Positions 33,189-42,847 of a stretch of 64,000 nt of DNA are shown one piece after another; positions within the stretch are counted from its first letter, which is position 1, and each line of letters opens with the position of its first letter. A model generated the notes under the pieces. The model did no database searches. It worked only from the letters and a program-made list of their open reading frames with translations, and was not told the origin of the DNA. Source of the stretch: Nocardioides iriomotensis (GTDB lineage: Bacteria > Actinomycetota > Actinomycetes > Propionibacteriales > Nocardioidaceae); NCBI RefSeq assembly GCF_004168035.1, contig NZ_SDPU01000020.1:486999-550998 (forward strand), in the 5' to 3' direction. Both the position numbers and the translations under genes were made by a program.

Positions 33189-35807
33189 TCAGGCCCCGGC
33201 GTCCTCCGGAGCGATCTCCGCGGCGACGGCGATCTCGGCGTCGTCGGTCGGGGTGAACGCTAGGTCGCCGACGATGTTGCCGGAGGCCTTCAGGTCCTCG
33301 GTGGCCTTCGCGGCAGCGGCGAGCTGCGCGGACGGCCCCGTGACCGTGACCGACGAGAGCGCCGTGCGCATCTTGACCTTCGCCTGCGACTTCGCGCCGC
33401 GGACGCCGGTGAGGACCGCGGCGACGGCGGCCAGCATGGACGGCTCGGCGGAGGCCGCGGAGCCGAGCTCGGTCACGGTCGGCCAGGACGCCCGGTGGAT
33501 CGAGCCCTCCTGCCACCACGACCAGACCTCCTCGGTCACGTAGGGCAGGAAGGGCGCGAGCAGCCGCAGCTGGGCGTGCAGCGCGATCGCGAGCGCGGCC
33601 TTGGCCGACGCGGCGGCGTCGTCACCGCGCGCGCCGTACGCCCGCTCCTTGACCAGCTCGAGGTAGTCGTCGCAGAACTCCCAGAAGAACTTCTCCGTGA
33701 CCTCGAGCGCCGTCGTGTAGTCGTAGGCGTCGAACGCGTCGGTCGCCTTGTCGATCACGTTCGCCAGCCCGCCGAGCATCGCGCAGTCGACGGGCTCGCT
33801 GACCAGCGACGGCTGCAGCGAGGTGGCGCCGACGCTGCCCAGGACGAACTTCGAGGCGTTGAGCACCTTCATCGCCAGCCGCCGGCCGACCTTCATCTGG
33901 GTCTCGTCGAACGGCGAGTCGAGGCCCGGCCGCGACATCGCGGCCCGCCAGCGCACGGCGTCGGAGCCGAACTTCTCGAGGATCTCGGTCGGGACGACGA
34001 CGTTGCCCTTGGACTTCGACATCTTCTTGCGGTCGGGGTCCATGACGAAGCCGGAGATCGCGGCGTGCGCCCAGGGGATGACGCCGTTCTCGTGGTGCGC
34101 GCGGACGACCGTGGCGAACAGCCAGGTGCGGATGATGTCGTGGCCCTGCGGGCGCAGGTCCATCGGGAACGTCCGCTCGAACAGGTCGGGGTCGTCCTCC
34201 CAGCCGCAGATGATCTGCGGCGACAGCGACGAGGTCGCCCAGGTGTCCATCACGTCGGGGTCGCCGATGAAGCCGCCCGGCTTGCCGCGCTGCGCCTCGT
34301 CGTAGCCGCGCGGCGCCTGCGCCGACGGGTCCACCGGCAGCTCGGCCTCGGCCGGCAGCAGCGGGTGGTCGTAGTCGGGCTCGCCCTCGTCGTCGAGCGG
34401 GTACCAGACCGGGAAGGGGATGCCGAAGAACCGCTGCCGGCTGATCAGCCAGTCGCCGTTGAGGCCCTCGACCCAGTTGGTGTAGCGGTGCCGCATGTAG
34501 TCGGGGTGCCAGTCGATCTCGCCGCCGCGGTCGATGAGCTCCTTGCGCAGCTCGGCGTCCCGGCCGCCGTTGCGGATGTACCACTGGCGCGTGGAGACGA
34601 TCTCCAGCGGCTTCTCGCCGCGCTCGTAGAAGTTCGTCATGCGCTGCGTGGGCTTCGGCTCGCCGTCGAGGTCGCCGGACTCCCGCAGGGCCGCGACCAT
34701 CGCCTCGCGGGCGCTGAACGTGGTCTTGCCCGCCAGCTCTGCGTACGCCGCCGCGGCCCGCTCGGACGACAGCCACTCGGGCGTCTCGCGGTGCAGCCGG
34801 CCGTCGCGGCCGATGACCGTGCGGACCGGCAGCTGCAGCTCGCGCCACCACATCACGTCGGTCAGGTCGCCGAACGTGCAGCACATCGCGATGCCGGCGC
34901 CCTTGTCCATCTCGGCGGCGGCGTGCGGCAGCACAGGGATCTCGACGCCGAACACCGGCGAGGTGACGGTCGAGCCGAATAGCGGCTGGTAGCGCTCGTC
35001 GTCGGGGTGCGCGATGAGCGCGACCACCGCCGGGATCAGCTCCGGGCGGGTGGTCTCGATGTGCACCGGCTGCCCGTCGGCACGATGGAACGCGACCCGG
35101 TGGTAGGCGCCGGCGTAGTCACGCGCCTCGAGCTCGGCCTGGGCGACCGCGGTCTGGAAGGTGACGTCCCACAGGGTCGGAGACTCCTGCAGGTAGGCCT
35201 CGCCGCGTGCGTAGTTGCGCAGGAACGCGCGCTGCGACGCCGTCTGCGACCGGCGGCCGATCGTCGTGTACTGCTGCGACCAGTCGACCGACAGACCGAG
35301 GGTCCGCCACAGCGACTCGAAGACCTTCTCGTCCTCCTGCACCAGCTCGTCGCACAGCTCGATGAAGTTGCGGCGGCTGACCGGCACCTGCTTCTTCGCG
35401 TCAGGCTTCTCCGGCGGGGTGAAGTCGGCGTCGTAGGGCAGCGTCGGGTCGCACCGCACGCCGTAGTAGTTCTGCACCCGGCGCTCGGTCGGCAGGCCGT
35501 TGTCGTCCCACCCGATCGGGTAGAAGACCTCCTTGCCGCGCATCCGCTGGAAGCGCGCGACGAGGTCGGTGTGCGTGTAGGAGAACACGTGGCCGACGTG
35601 CAGCGACCCCGAGACGGTCGGCGGCGGGGTGTCGATCGAGTAGACCTGGTCGCGGGTCTTGCTCCGGTCGAACGCGTAGGTCCCGTCGGTCGACCACCGC
35701 TCGACCCAGCGGGCCTCCAGCCCCTCCAGTGCGGGCTTGTCCGGTACGACGACCGCGGGAGGTGCGGTCGTCTCGGACAGGTCGCGCGGACTGGGCTGGT
35801 TCGTCAT
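33189..35807 (-). CDS. valS: Valyl-tRNA synthetase
   Basis: An 872-residue class Ia synthetase. The HIGH motif is HVGH at residues 70-73, KMSKS is intact at 595-599, the editing (CP1) domain lies between, and the C-terminal end has a coiled arm ([18 protein letters not shown] region). Charges tRNA-Val and hydrolyses Thr-tRNA. ATG start at 35807. Divergent from folC with 110 bp between; the valS-folC neighbourhood is the conserved actinobacterial one, although valS here is in the opposite orientation to folC. Confidence 0.98.
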   Translation of the reverse strand: MTNQPSPRDLSETTAPPAVVVPDKPALEGLEARWVERWSTDGTYAFDRSKTRDQVYSIDTPPPTVSGSLHVGHVFSYTHTDLVARFQRMRGKEVFYPIGWDDNGLPTERRVQNYYGVRCDPTLPYDADFTPPEKPDAKKQVPVSRRNFIELCDELVQEDEKVFESLWRTLGLSVDWSQQYTTIGRRSQTASQRAFLRNYARGEAYLQESPTLWDVTFQTAVAQAELEARDYAGAYHRVAFHRADGQPVHIETTRPELIPAVVALIAHPDDERYQPLFGSTVTSPVFGVEIPVLPHAAAEMDKGAGIAMCCTFGDLTDVMWWRELQLPVRTVIGRDGRLHRETPEWLSSERAAAAYAELAGKTTFSAREAMVAALRESGDLDGEPKPTQRMTNFYERGEKPLEIVSTRQWYIRNGGRDAELRKELIDRGGEIDWHPDYMRHRYTNWVEGLNGDWLISRQRFFGIPFPVWYPLDDEGEPDYDHPLLPAEAELPVDPSAQAPRGYDEAQRGKPGGFIGDPDVMDTWATSSLSPQIICGWEDDPDLFERTFPMDLRPQGHDIIRTWLFATVVRAHHENGVIPWAHAAISGFVMDPDRKKMSKSKGNVVVPTEILEKFGSDAVRWRAAMSRPGLDSPFDETQMKVGRRLAMKVLNASKFVLGSVGATSLQPSLVSEPVDCAMLGGLANVIDKATDAFDAYDYTTALEVTEKFFWEFCDDYLELVKERAYGARGDDAAASAKAALAIALHAQLRLLAPFLPYVTEEVWSWWQEGSIHRASWPTVTELGSAASAEPSMLAAVAAVLTGVRGAKSQAKVKMRTALSSVTVTGPSAQLAAAAKATEDLKASGNIVGDLAFTPTDDAEIAVAAEIAPEDAGA

Positions 35808-35876
35808 AACCCGGAATCCTACGGTTCGCGCCCGCGTGGCTGCGAAGGCATTCCTCCTTCGTGCGCCGGCGTGGCC

Positions 35877-35887
35877 TCGACAGGCTC
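35877..35887. repeat. Fragment of the CGACAGGCTC dispersed repeat
   Basis: TCGACAGGCTC, the same 11-mer core as the repeat in pepN (7735-7745, opposite strand), here in the valS-folC promoter region. Short; could be chance. Confidence 0.35.
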
Positions 35888-35917
35888 GACGACGCGGACG
35901 CCCGTAGACTCGCCCCG

Positions 35918-37297
35918 ATGTCCGAGACCCCCTCTGCCGCCACCGGGGCCGCGTCCTACGCCGAGGCCGAGCAGCAGCTGCTCGCCCGCTGGCCGGAGAC
36001 CAAGCTCGACCCCACCCTCGACCGGATCGCCGCCCTGTGCGAGCTGCTCGGCGACCCGCAGCGCGCCTACCCGGTGATCCACCTGACCGGCACCAACGGC
36101 AAGACCAGCACGTCGCGGATGATCGACACGCTCGTGCGCGCGACCGGCCTGCGCACCGGCCGGTTCACCAGCCCGCACGTCGAGTCGATGACCGAGCGGA
36201 TCAGCGTCGACGGCGAGCCGCTGAGCGAGCAGCGCTTCCTCGAGACCTACAACGACATCGCGCCGTACCTCACCCTCGCCGAGGGTGACGCGGGCGTCGA
36301 CCACCCGCTGTCGTTCTTCGAGACCGTCGTCGGGATGGCGTATGCCGCGTTCGCCGACGCGCCCGTCGACGTCGCCGTGGTCGAGGTCGGCATGGGCGGC
36401 TCGTGGGACGCCACCAACGTCGCCGACGCCACCGTCGCGGTGATCACGCCGATCGCCGTCGACCACGCCAAGTACCTCGGCGACCGGCCCGAGGAGATCG
36501 CCCGCGAGAAGGCCGGGATCATCAAGCCCGGCAGCACGGTCGTCGTCGCGGAGCAGGAGCCCGAGGTCGCCGCGGTGATCGCCGAGCGCGCCGCCGAGGT
36601 CGGCGCGACGGTGCTCGCCGAGGGCCAGGACTTCGGCGTCGCCTACCGGGTCGCCGCCGTGGGTGGGCAGATGCTCACCCTGCGCGGCCTGCGCGGCGAG
36701 TACGACGAGGTCTTCCTGCCGCTGTACGGCGCCCACCAGGCGCAGAACGCCGCGCTCGCGCTGGCCGCGATGGAGGCGTTCAACGGACCCGACTCGAGCG
36801 AGCCGCTGGACGTCGAGCTGGTGCGCGAGGCGTTCGCGCAGGTGACGTCGCCGGGCCGGCTCGAGGTGATCCGGCGCAGCCCGACGATCGTGCTCGACGC
36901 CGCGCACAACCCGCACGGCGCCGAGGCGACGGCGGCGGCGCTGGAGGACTCGTTCGCGTTCAACCCGCTCGTCGGGGTGGTCGGCGTGATGGCGGACAAG
37001 GACTACGAAGGCGTGCTGGCGGCGTTCGAGAGCTCGTTCGCGCACGTCGTGGTCACCCAGAACTCCACGGACCGGGCGATGCCCGCCGAGGAGCTCGCCG
37101 AGGTCGCCGCCGGGATCTTCGGCCAGGACCGGGTGCACGTGGCGCCCCGCCTCGTCGACGCCATCGACGTCGCGGCGGGCCTCGCCGAGACCGAGGGCGT
37201 CTACGGCTCGGGCGGCGTGCTGGTCACCGGTTCGGTGGTCACCGTCGGTGAGGCGCGCACGCTGCTCAAGGGCCGTGGGCGGGACGGTGGCGAGTGA
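35918..37297 (+). CDS. folC: Bifunctional folylpolyglutamate / dihydrofolate synthase
   Basis: A 459-residue Mur-ligase-family enzyme that adds glutamate to folates. The P-loop is GTNGKTS at residues 58-64, followed by [19 protein letters not shown] and the [20 protein letters not shown] segment; the C-terminal glutamate-ligase domain has [16 protein letters not shown] at 35918 chosen, because the 19 residues upstream in frame come from the repeat-containing spacer. Its stop overlaps the DUF4233 start by 4 bp. Confidence 0.96.
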   Translation: MSETPSAATGAASYAEAEQQLLARWPETKLDPTLDRIAALCELLGDPQRAYPVIHLTGTNGKTSTSRMIDTLVRATGLRTGRFTSPHVESMTERISVDGEPLSEQRFLETYNDIAPYLTLAEGDAGVDHPLSFFETVVGMAYAAFADAPVDVAVVEVGMGGSWDATNVADATVAVITPIAVDHAKYLGDRPEEIAREKAGIIKPGSTVVVAEQEPEVAAVIAERAAEVGATVLAEGQDFGVAYRVAAVGGQMLTLRGLRGEYDEVFLPLYGAHQAQNAALALAAMEAFNGPDSSEPLDVELVREAFAQVTSPGRLEVIRRSPTIVLDAAHNPHGAEATAAALEDSFAFNPLVGVVGVMADKDYEGVLAAFESSFAHVVVTQNSTDRAMPAEELAEVAAGIFGQDRVHVAPRLVDAIDVAAGLAETEGVYGSGGVLVTGSVVTVGEARTLLKGRGRDGGE

Positions 37298-37683
37298 CCC
37301 GCTCGATCCAGCGGTCGATGTGCGCCGGCATGCTCACGCTGCAGGCGGTCGTGCTGTTCCTCGCCGGCCTGGTGATGACCGGCGTGACCGACCTCGGCTT
37401 CGCGGCGTCCTTCGGCATCGGCCTCGGGCTGGCGGTGCTGTGCCTGCTGGCGGCCGGCATGCTCGGCCGCCGCGGCGGCTACGCCCTCGGCTGGGGCGTG
37501 CAGGTCGTGTCCGTCGCGCTCGGCCTCGTGGTGCCGATGATGTTCTTCCTCGGCGCCGTGTTCGGCGCGCTCTGGGCGGCGTCGTACTTCCTCGGCGCGA
37601 GGATCGACCGCGAGAAGGCCGAGCGCGCGGTGCTGGAGGAGCGTTACCGGGCCGAGCACGGTGACGCGCCTGAGGCTGGATAG
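37294..37683 (+). CDS. DUF4233 membrane protein
   Basis: A 129-residue protein with four predicted membrane helices ([72 protein letters not shown]) and a charged tail. This is the small DUF4233 protein that lies between folC and ndk in actinobacteria; its function is unknown. The GTG start overlaps the folC stop (GTGA), so it is translationally coupled. Confidence 0.92.
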   Translation: MTRSIQRSMCAGMLTLQAVVLFLAGLVMTGVTDLGFAASFGIGLGLAVLCLLAAGMLGRRGGYALGWGVQVVSVALGLVVPMMFFLGAVFGALWAASYFLGARIDREKAERAVLEERYRAEHGDAPEAG

Positions 37684-37693
37684 GCTGCGCGCC

Positions 37694-38110
37694 ATGTCGA
37701 CGCAGACCCAGCGCACGCTCGTCCTGTTCAAGCCCGACGCCGTCCGGCGCGGACTCGTGGGGGAGATCCTCTCCCGCTTCGAGGCCAAGGGCCTGTCCAT
37801 CGCTGCGCTGGAGCTGCGGCAGATCGACGCGGCGCAGGCCGACGCTCACTACGCCGAGCACGTCGAGCGCGACTTCTACCCGCCGCTGCGCGAGTTCGTC
37901 ACCAGCGGTGCGCTCGTCGCCGCCGTGCTCGAGGGCGACGAGGCGGTCGAGGTGGTCCGCGCGATCAACGGCGCGACCGACGGCCGCAAGGCCGCTCCCG
38001 GCACGATCCGCGGCGACCTGTCGCTCTCCAACCGCGAGAACCTCGTGCACGGCTCGGACTCTCCCGAGTCCGCGTCGCGCGAGATCGCGCTCTGGTTCCC
38101 GAACCTCTGA
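37694..38110 (+). CDS. ndk: Nucleoside diphosphate kinase
   Basis: A 138-residue Ndk that transfers phosphate between nucleoside di- and triphosphates. The phosphorylated histidine is His119 in [13 protein letters not shown]; the substrate-site [13 protein letters not shown] and [16 protein letters not shown] are intact. ATG at 37694. It follows folC and DUF4233 in the conserved order. Confidence 0.97.
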   Translation: MSTQTQRTLVLFKPDAVRRGLVGEILSRFEAKGLSIAALELRQIDAAQADAHYAEHVERDFYPPLREFVTSGALVAAVLEGDEAVEVVRAINGATDGRKAAPGTIRGDLSLSNRENLVHGSDSPESASREIALWFPNL

Positions 38111-38124
38111 GCAGCCTGGCCCGG

Positions 38125-39132
38125 TCAGGCCGACCGCGGCGCCACGTCGGGCCAGTGGTCCCCGACCATGGTCGCAGCGCGTGGGTACTCCCGCATCGCG
38201 TGCACGAGCGCGTCCCGGACGGCCGCGTCGGGGTCGTCGAAGCCGCGCGCCCGGAGCACGTCGGACACCCAGCCGGCGGTGTCGCCCAGCAACCGCGGGT
38301 CGTCGGTGAGCACCGCGCCCGCGACCGAGTGGACGGCCTGGTCGAGGGACTCGCGCATCGGGTCCTCGCCGTCGACGGCGGCGGGCGCGACGCCGGTCCG
38401 GCGTAGCGCCTCGTCGACGACCGCGTCGTGGGCGGTGCGCAGCGCGGCGACCTCGCGGGTGAGGTCGCCCGGCAGCGGCGGTACCGCGGGTACGACGAGC
38501 GGCAGGCCCTCGATCGCGGCGGCGGCGCCGCGGGCGTCGGCCGCCCAGGCGGTGGCGCCGAGCCGGTCGGCGCGCAGCGAGTCGGGACCGAACGCGGCGC
38601 CGCCGGCGAGGACCGGGATGCCGGCGGTGGTGCTGGCCTCGATGAAGCCGCGCGCGTTGGGCAGCCCGGCGGCGACCGAGCAGCTCACGGCGGTCACGTC
38701 GGGACCGAGGTCCTGGAGGTAGCGGCTCAGCCGCGCGGTCGGCGTGGAGGCGCCGAGCAGCATGGTCTGCCAGCCCTGGGTGCGCAGCGCGCCGGCGACG
38801 ATCATCGCGGGCACGGCGTGCCACTCCCGCTCCGCGCAGGCGATCACGACGCGTCCGCGGGCGCGGCCCTGCGGCTGGGTGGCGCGGGCGACCGCCTCGA
38901 GCGCGGAGACCGCGACCGAGGTGGCGGCGTGCTCCTGGGCGACCGACCAGGCCCCGCTCTGCCAGCGCCGGCCGACCCGGGTCTGCACCGGGGCGATCAC
39001 GTCCACCATCACGCCCACCGGGTCGAGCCCGCCGTCGAGGAGGTCCTGCACCACCGAGAGGGCGGCGTCGACGTCGGCACGGGCGACCGCCGCGTCGAAG
39101 CGCTCGACGTCATCGAGTGTCGTGGCGGTCAT
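38125..39132 (-). CDS. Cobalamin-binding (B12-binding) sensor-like protein
   Basis: A 335-residue protein. Residues 1-90 form the helical cap of B12-binding proteins, with WQSGAWSVAQEHAATSVAVSA, the motif that caps the upper face of cobalamin in CarH-type photoreceptors. Residues 92-210 are the Rossmann B12 domain; the lower ligand is probably the His in CAEREWHAVPAMI, in place of the classical DxHxxG. The last 110 residues are a helical domain I do not recognise; there is no DNA-binding domain. It lies 7 bp after the PP2C gene on the same strand, so it probably tunes that phosphatase. A light or B12 signal is inference. Confidence 0.85.
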   Translation of the reverse strand: MTATTLDDVERFDAAVARADVDAALSVVQDLLDGGLDPVGVMVDVIAPVQTRVGRRWQSGAWSVAQEHAATSVAVSALEAVARATQPQGRARGRVVIACAEREWHAVPAMIVAGALRTQGWQTMLLGASTPTARLSRYLQDLGPDVTAVSCSVAAGLPNARGFIEASTTAGIPVLAGGAAFGPDSLRADRLGATAWAADARGAAAAIEGLPLVVPAVPPLPGDLTREVAALRTAHDAVVDEALRRTGVAPAAVDGEDPMRESLDQAVHSVAGAVLTDDPRLLGDTAGWVSDVLRARGFDDPDAAVRDALVHAMREYPRAATMVGDHWPDVAPRSA

Positions 39133-39139
39133 CGGCCGG

Positions 39140-40462
39140 TCACCCCTGTCCGGCGCCCGTCCGTCGGGGCGCGACGACGAGCGCCGTCATGTCGTCGTGC
39201 CCGTGGCCGCCGAGGTGCTCGACGACGTCCTGCTCGACGGCCTCGCACATCGCGACGGCGCCGCTGCCGGCGTAGCGCTCCAGCACCGTGCGCAGCCGGT
39301 CCATGCCGTAGAGGCCGCGCGGCCCCTTGGCTTCGTAGATGCCGTCGCTGAACAGCACCATCGAATCGCCGGGGAGCAGGTCGAAACCGACCTCCTGGTA
39401 GCGGTCGTCGTGGCGGATCACGCCCGCCAGTCGCCCGGAGATCGCGGGCTGCTCGACCTCGCCACCGGCGCGGACGACCAGCGGAGCCGGGTGCCCGGCG
39501 ACCGCGACCTGGACCAGCACCGAGCCGTCGTCGCGCGGGGTGAGCAGCGCGCACACGACAGTGACGAACTTGTCGGAGGCGTCGTCGTAGAGCACGTCGT
39601 TGAGGGTGCTGAGGATCCGGCCGGGAGAGCGGTCGTAGCGGGCCGCGGTGCGGATGCTCTGGCGGGCGCGGCTGTTGAGCACGGCCGCGTCGACGCCCTT
39701 GCCGCAGACGTCGCCGAGCACGACCAGCCAGGAGTCGTCGTCGCCGTGGACGTCGTAGAAGTCGCCGCCGATCTCGAGGTGCTCGGCGGCGGAGCGGAAG
39801 CTGGTGGCGAGCTCGACGCCCGGGATGACGGGCAGGCCCGGTGGGCGGAGGTTCTCCTCGAGGACGCGGGTGACCCGGGCGTGGTCCTCGTAGATGCGGG
39901 CCGAGTCGAGCGCGAGCGCGGCGCGGGCGGCGAACTGGCCGAGCAGCGCGACGTCGGTCTCGTCGAAGCCGCGGCCGGAGCGGCGGACCAGGATGAGCGC
40001 GCCGAGCGGGGCGCCCCGGGCGGCCATCGGCAGCGCGAGCACGTCGGCCGGGCGCAGCCGGGCGGCCTCGTCGCGCAACGGCTCGTGCGGGATCAGCGCG
40101 GTGAGCGCGTCGAACGGCACCGCGTCGGAGTCGACGGAGAGCAGCTCGTGCTGGCCGCTCTCGATCACCTGCTGCAGCAGGTCGGCGGAGGCCGCGCGAC
40201 GGACCGTCGTCGTCGCCCGCGGGTCCTCACCGCCGTACAGGGTCAGCGAGTCGGAGCGGGGGTCGGCCACGACCACCAGGGCCCAGTCGGCGAACCGGGA
40301 CCGGGTCACCTCGAGCGTCCGCATCACGGTGCGGCGGAGGTTGAGGGAGCCGCTGAGCTCGATGTCGAGGATCTGGCCGACGTCCTGGCGGGGTGCGTCG
40401 AGCACGACCTCCCACGTCGTGTCGCCCACAGGGGGCTCGACCGGCAGCACAACATCCTCCAC
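39140..40462 (-). CDS. GAF-domain PP2C (SpoIIE-type) phosphatase
   Basis: A 440-residue cytoplasmic protein. A GAF domain (about 30-210, with PMAARGAPLGALILVRRSGR) is followed by a SpoIIE phosphatase domain with the metal motifs IGGDFYDVHGDDDS, LGDVCGKGVDAAVL, MVLFSDGIYEAKG and HDDMTALVV. Expected to dephosphorylate a STAS anti-anti-sigma protein; one is encoded divergently 131 bp away. GTG at 40462 chosen; 14 more in-frame codons upstream are not homologous. First gene of a two-gene operon with the B12-binding protein. Confidence 0.9.
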   Translation of the reverse strand: MEDVVLPVEPPVGDTTWEVVLDAPRQDVGQILDIELSGSLNLRRTVMRTLEVTRSRFADWALVVVADPRSDSLTLYGGEDPRATTTVRRAASADLLQQVIESGQHELLSVDSDAVPFDALTALIPHEPLRDEAARLRPADVLALPMAARGAPLGALILVRRSGRGFDETDVALLGQFAARAALALDSARIYEDHARVTRVLEENLRPPGLPVIPGVELATSFRSAAEHLEIGGDFYDVHGDDDSWLVVLGDVCGKGVDAAVLNSRARQSIRTAARYDRSPGRILSTLNDVLYDDASDKFVTVVCALLTPRDDGSVLVQVAVAGHPAPLVVRAGGEVEQPAISGRLAGVIRHDDRYQEVGFDLLPGDSMVLFSDGIYEAKGPRGLYGMDRLRTVLERYAGSGAVAMCEAVEQDVVEHLGGHGHDDMTALVVAPRRTGAGQG

Positions 40463-40593
40463 GCGTCGACAGACCCCCTTCCGTTCCGGCGCCGAACCTA
40501 CCACCGGCCGCTGCGCCAGGGTGGGTTAGATTGGATCGGCCGGCGTACGCATGGTGCGCGCGGTTCACACGCAGGATCAAGGGGAGGACCCGG

Positions 40594-40908
40594 GTGGAGC
40601 TGTCCATCGACGTGCAGCGCGAGGGCGACGACGCCGTCGTGCACCTGGCGGGCGAGCTGGACATCAGCACGTCGCCGGACCTGCAGGACGTGCTGGCCGA
40701 CCTCACCGACGCGCCCCGTCGGGTCGCCGTGGACCTCTCGGACCTCGAGTTCATCGACTCGACCGGCCTGGCGGCCCTGCTGGGCGCCCACAAGGCGCTC
40801 GACGAGCGCGGCGGCGTCCTCGAGCTGCGCCACCCGAGCAAGATGGTGGTCGGCCTGGTCCAGATCACCGGGCTCGACGACGTGTTCGAGATCCGGCTCT
40901 CCTCCTGA
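40594..40908 (+). CDS. STAS-domain anti-anti-sigma factor
   Basis: A 104-residue SpoIIAA/RsbV-like protein. The regulatory serine is Ser56 in DLEFIDSTGLAALLGAH; the N-terminal strand VELSIDVQREGDDAVVHLAG is typical. It would bind an anti-sigma kinase when unphosphorylated and be reset by a PP2C. GTG start with AGGGGAGG 6-7 bp upstream. Divergent from the GAF-PP2C gene. No RsbW-like kinase or sigma gene is in the window, so the partner is elsewhere. Confidence 0.93.
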   Translation: MELSIDVQREGDDAVVHLAGELDISTSPDLQDVLADLTDAPRRVAVDLSDLEFIDSTGLAALLGAHKALDERGGVLELRHPSKMVVGLVQITGLDDVFEIRLSS

Positions 40909-40925
40909 GCGTCCCCGGTCCGCCC

Positions 40926-41606
40926 GTGGAGCCCGGGACACCGCTCTCGCCCACGGAGCGCAGCAGTCCGCGCCGCGAGAAGGAGCGTGCCCGATCGGGG
41001 CGCGAGAGCCTGGACGACGTCCTGGCCGCCTCCGTGATCTGCCACCTGGCCGTCGTCGTCGACGGCGTCCCGCTGGCCCTCCCGACCGTCTTCGGCGTCG
41101 ACCCCGACGGCCCGGACGAGGGGGGCACGGTCTACCTGCACGGGTCCGTGGCGTCGCGCAGCCTGGTGCAGGCCCCCGACCAGGACGTCTCGGTCACCTG
41201 GACGGTGCTCGACGGGATGGTGCTCGCGCGCTCCGGCTTCAACCACTCGATGAACTACCGCTCCGCGGTGGTGATCGGCCGTCCCCGCGTGGTCGCCGAG
41301 CCCGGTGAGCTGTCGCACGCGCTGGACCTGCTCGTCGACCACGTCGTGCCCGGCCGCGCCGCCGCCCTGCGCCGGCCGACCCGCAAGGAGCTCGCCGCGA
41401 CCACCGTGCTCGCGCTCCCGCTGCACGAGGCGTCGGTCAAGGTGCGCGAAGGCGATCCCGACGACGAGCCCGAGGACGTTGCCGCCGGCTACTGGGCGGG
41501 AGTCGTGCCGCTGCGGCTGCGGGCGGGGGACGTGGTGACCTCCGCCGACGCTCCGGGCACGGCCGTGCCCGCCCACGTGGCGGCCCGCGCCGACGAGCTG
41601 CGCTGA
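40926..41606 (+). CDS. Pyridoxamine 5'-phosphate oxidase-like (flavin-binding split-barrel) protein
   Basis: A 226-residue split-barrel FMN-binding protein of the PNPOx-like/NimA group: SVICHLAVVVDGVPLALPT at the first strands, YLHGSVASRSLVQA, and the conserved HSMNYRSAVVIGRPRVV segment. Its substrate is unknown, but similar proteins reduce flavins, haem products or nitro compounds. GTG at 40926 is the earliest plausible start, 17 bp after the STAS stop; the first 30 residues are charged and may not be part of the fold. Confidence 0.82.
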   Translation: MEPGTPLSPTERSSPRREKERARSGRESLDDVLAASVICHLAVVVDGVPLALPTVFGVDPDGPDEGGTVYLHGSVASRSLVQAPDQDVSVTWTVLDGMVLARSGFNHSMNYRSAVVIGRPRVVAEPGELSHALDLLVDHVVPGRAAALRRPTRKELAATTVLALPLHEASVKVREGDPDDEPEDVAAGYWAGVVPLRLRAGDVVTSADAPGTAVPAHVAARADELR

Positions 41607-41798
41607 CGCGCCGCGCCGACGGGCGGCTGACGACCGCGCGCCCCAATTCCGGCGCGACCCGCGGAGTGTCCTGCCGGGTCCGGCGCTGGTGCCCGCATAG
41701 CCTTCTGTGAAGGGTGGGACGCGTGTGACTCACGCGGTGCTCGCCCGACGGTTCACGGGCCGGCAGCCGCCGGCCAGGGCAGCGAGGGTCTCCAGCAC

Positions 41799-42827
41799 AT
41801 GGCGAACAGCATCATCGGCCGCGACATGGCCGTCGATCTCGGCACCGCCAACACGCTCGTGTACGTGCGTGGCAAGGGCGTGCTGCTCGACGAGCCCTCC
41901 GTCGTGGCGCTGCACGCCGGCACCGGCGAGATCGTCGCGGTCGGCCACGAGGCGAAGCGGATGATCGGCCGCACCCCCGACAGCATCACCGCGATCCGAC
42001 CGCTCAAGGACGGCGTGATCGCCGACTTCGAGTCGACCGAGCAGATGCTCCGGTTCTTCATCCAGCAGGTGCACCGCCGCCGCTACTTCACCAAGCCGCG
42101 GTTGGTGATCTGCGTGCCGAGCGGGATCACCGCCGTCGAGCAGCGCGCGGTCAAGGAGGCCGGCTACCAGGCGGGCGCCCGCCGGGTCTACATCGTCGAG
42201 GAGCCGATGGCCGCCGCGATCGGCGCCGGGCTCCCCGTGCACGAGGCGACCGGCAACATGGTCGTCGACGTCGGCGGGGGCACCACCGAGGTCGCGGTCA
42301 TCTCCCTCGGCGGCATCGTCACCAGCCTGTCGGTGCGCACCGCGGGCGACACCCTCGACCAGGCGATCATCGCGTGGATGAAGAAGGAGCACTCCCTGAT
42401 GCTCGGGGAGCGCACGGCCGAGGAGATCAAGATGACCCTCGGCTCCGCCTTCCCGCTCCCCGACGAGCCCGAGGCCGAGGTCCGTGGTCGCGACATGGTC
42501 TCCGGCCTGCCGAAGACCGTCGTCGTCTCGTCCGCCGAGGTCCGGATGGCGCTCGAGGAGCCGCTCCACGCGATCGTCGACGCGGTTCGCACCACGCTCG
42601 ACCAGACCCCGCCCGAGCTCGCCGGCGACATCATGGACCGCGGTGTGGTCCTGACCGGCGGGGGAGCGCTGCTGCGCGGGCTCGACGAGCGGATCCGTCA
42701 CGAGACCGGCATGCCCGTCCACGTCGCCGAGGACCCCCTGCACTCCGTCGCCATGGGCGCCGGCAAGTGCGTGGAGGAGTTCGAGGCGCTCCAGCAGGTG
42801 CTCGTCTCCGAGCCGCGGCGCCGGTAG
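41799..42827 (+). CDS. mreB: Rod shape-determining protein MreB
   Basis: A 342-residue actin homologue that guides lateral wall synthesis. Phosphate-1 motif AVDLGTANTLVYVRGKG, phosphate-2 VVDVGGGTTEVAVISLGG, and the adenosine motif VLTGGGALLRGLDERI are intact. ATG start. First gene of mreB-mreC-mreD-pbp2-rodA, in which later genes overlap. Presence of mreB in a Nocardioides-like organism, absent from many actinobacteria that grow only at poles, suggests MreB-dependent wall growth or a differentiation role. Confidence 0.97.
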   Translation: MANSIIGRDMAVDLGTANTLVYVRGKGVLLDEPSVVALHAGTGEIVAVGHEAKRMIGRTPDSITAIRPLKDGVIADFESTEQMLRFFIQQVHRRRYFTKPRLVICVPSGITAVEQRAVKEAGYQAGARRVYIVEEPMAAAIGAGLPVHEATGNMVVDVGGGTTEVAVISLGGIVTSLSVRTAGDTLDQAIIAWMKKEHSLMLGERTAEEIKMTLGSAFPLPDEPEAEVRGRDMVSGLPKTVVVSSAEVRMALEEPLHAIVDAVRTTLDQTPPELAGDIMDRGVVLTGGGALLRGLDERIRHETGMPVHVAEDPLHSVAMGAGKCVEEFEALQQVLVSEPRRR

Positions 42828-42847
42828 CCACGGAGACCGACCGAACC

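Noticed and set aside
41637-41656. CGCGCC/GGCGCG hairpin between the PNPOx-like gene and mreB
   Set aside because: Six-bp stem with an 8-nt loop in very GC-rich DNA; likely by chance.
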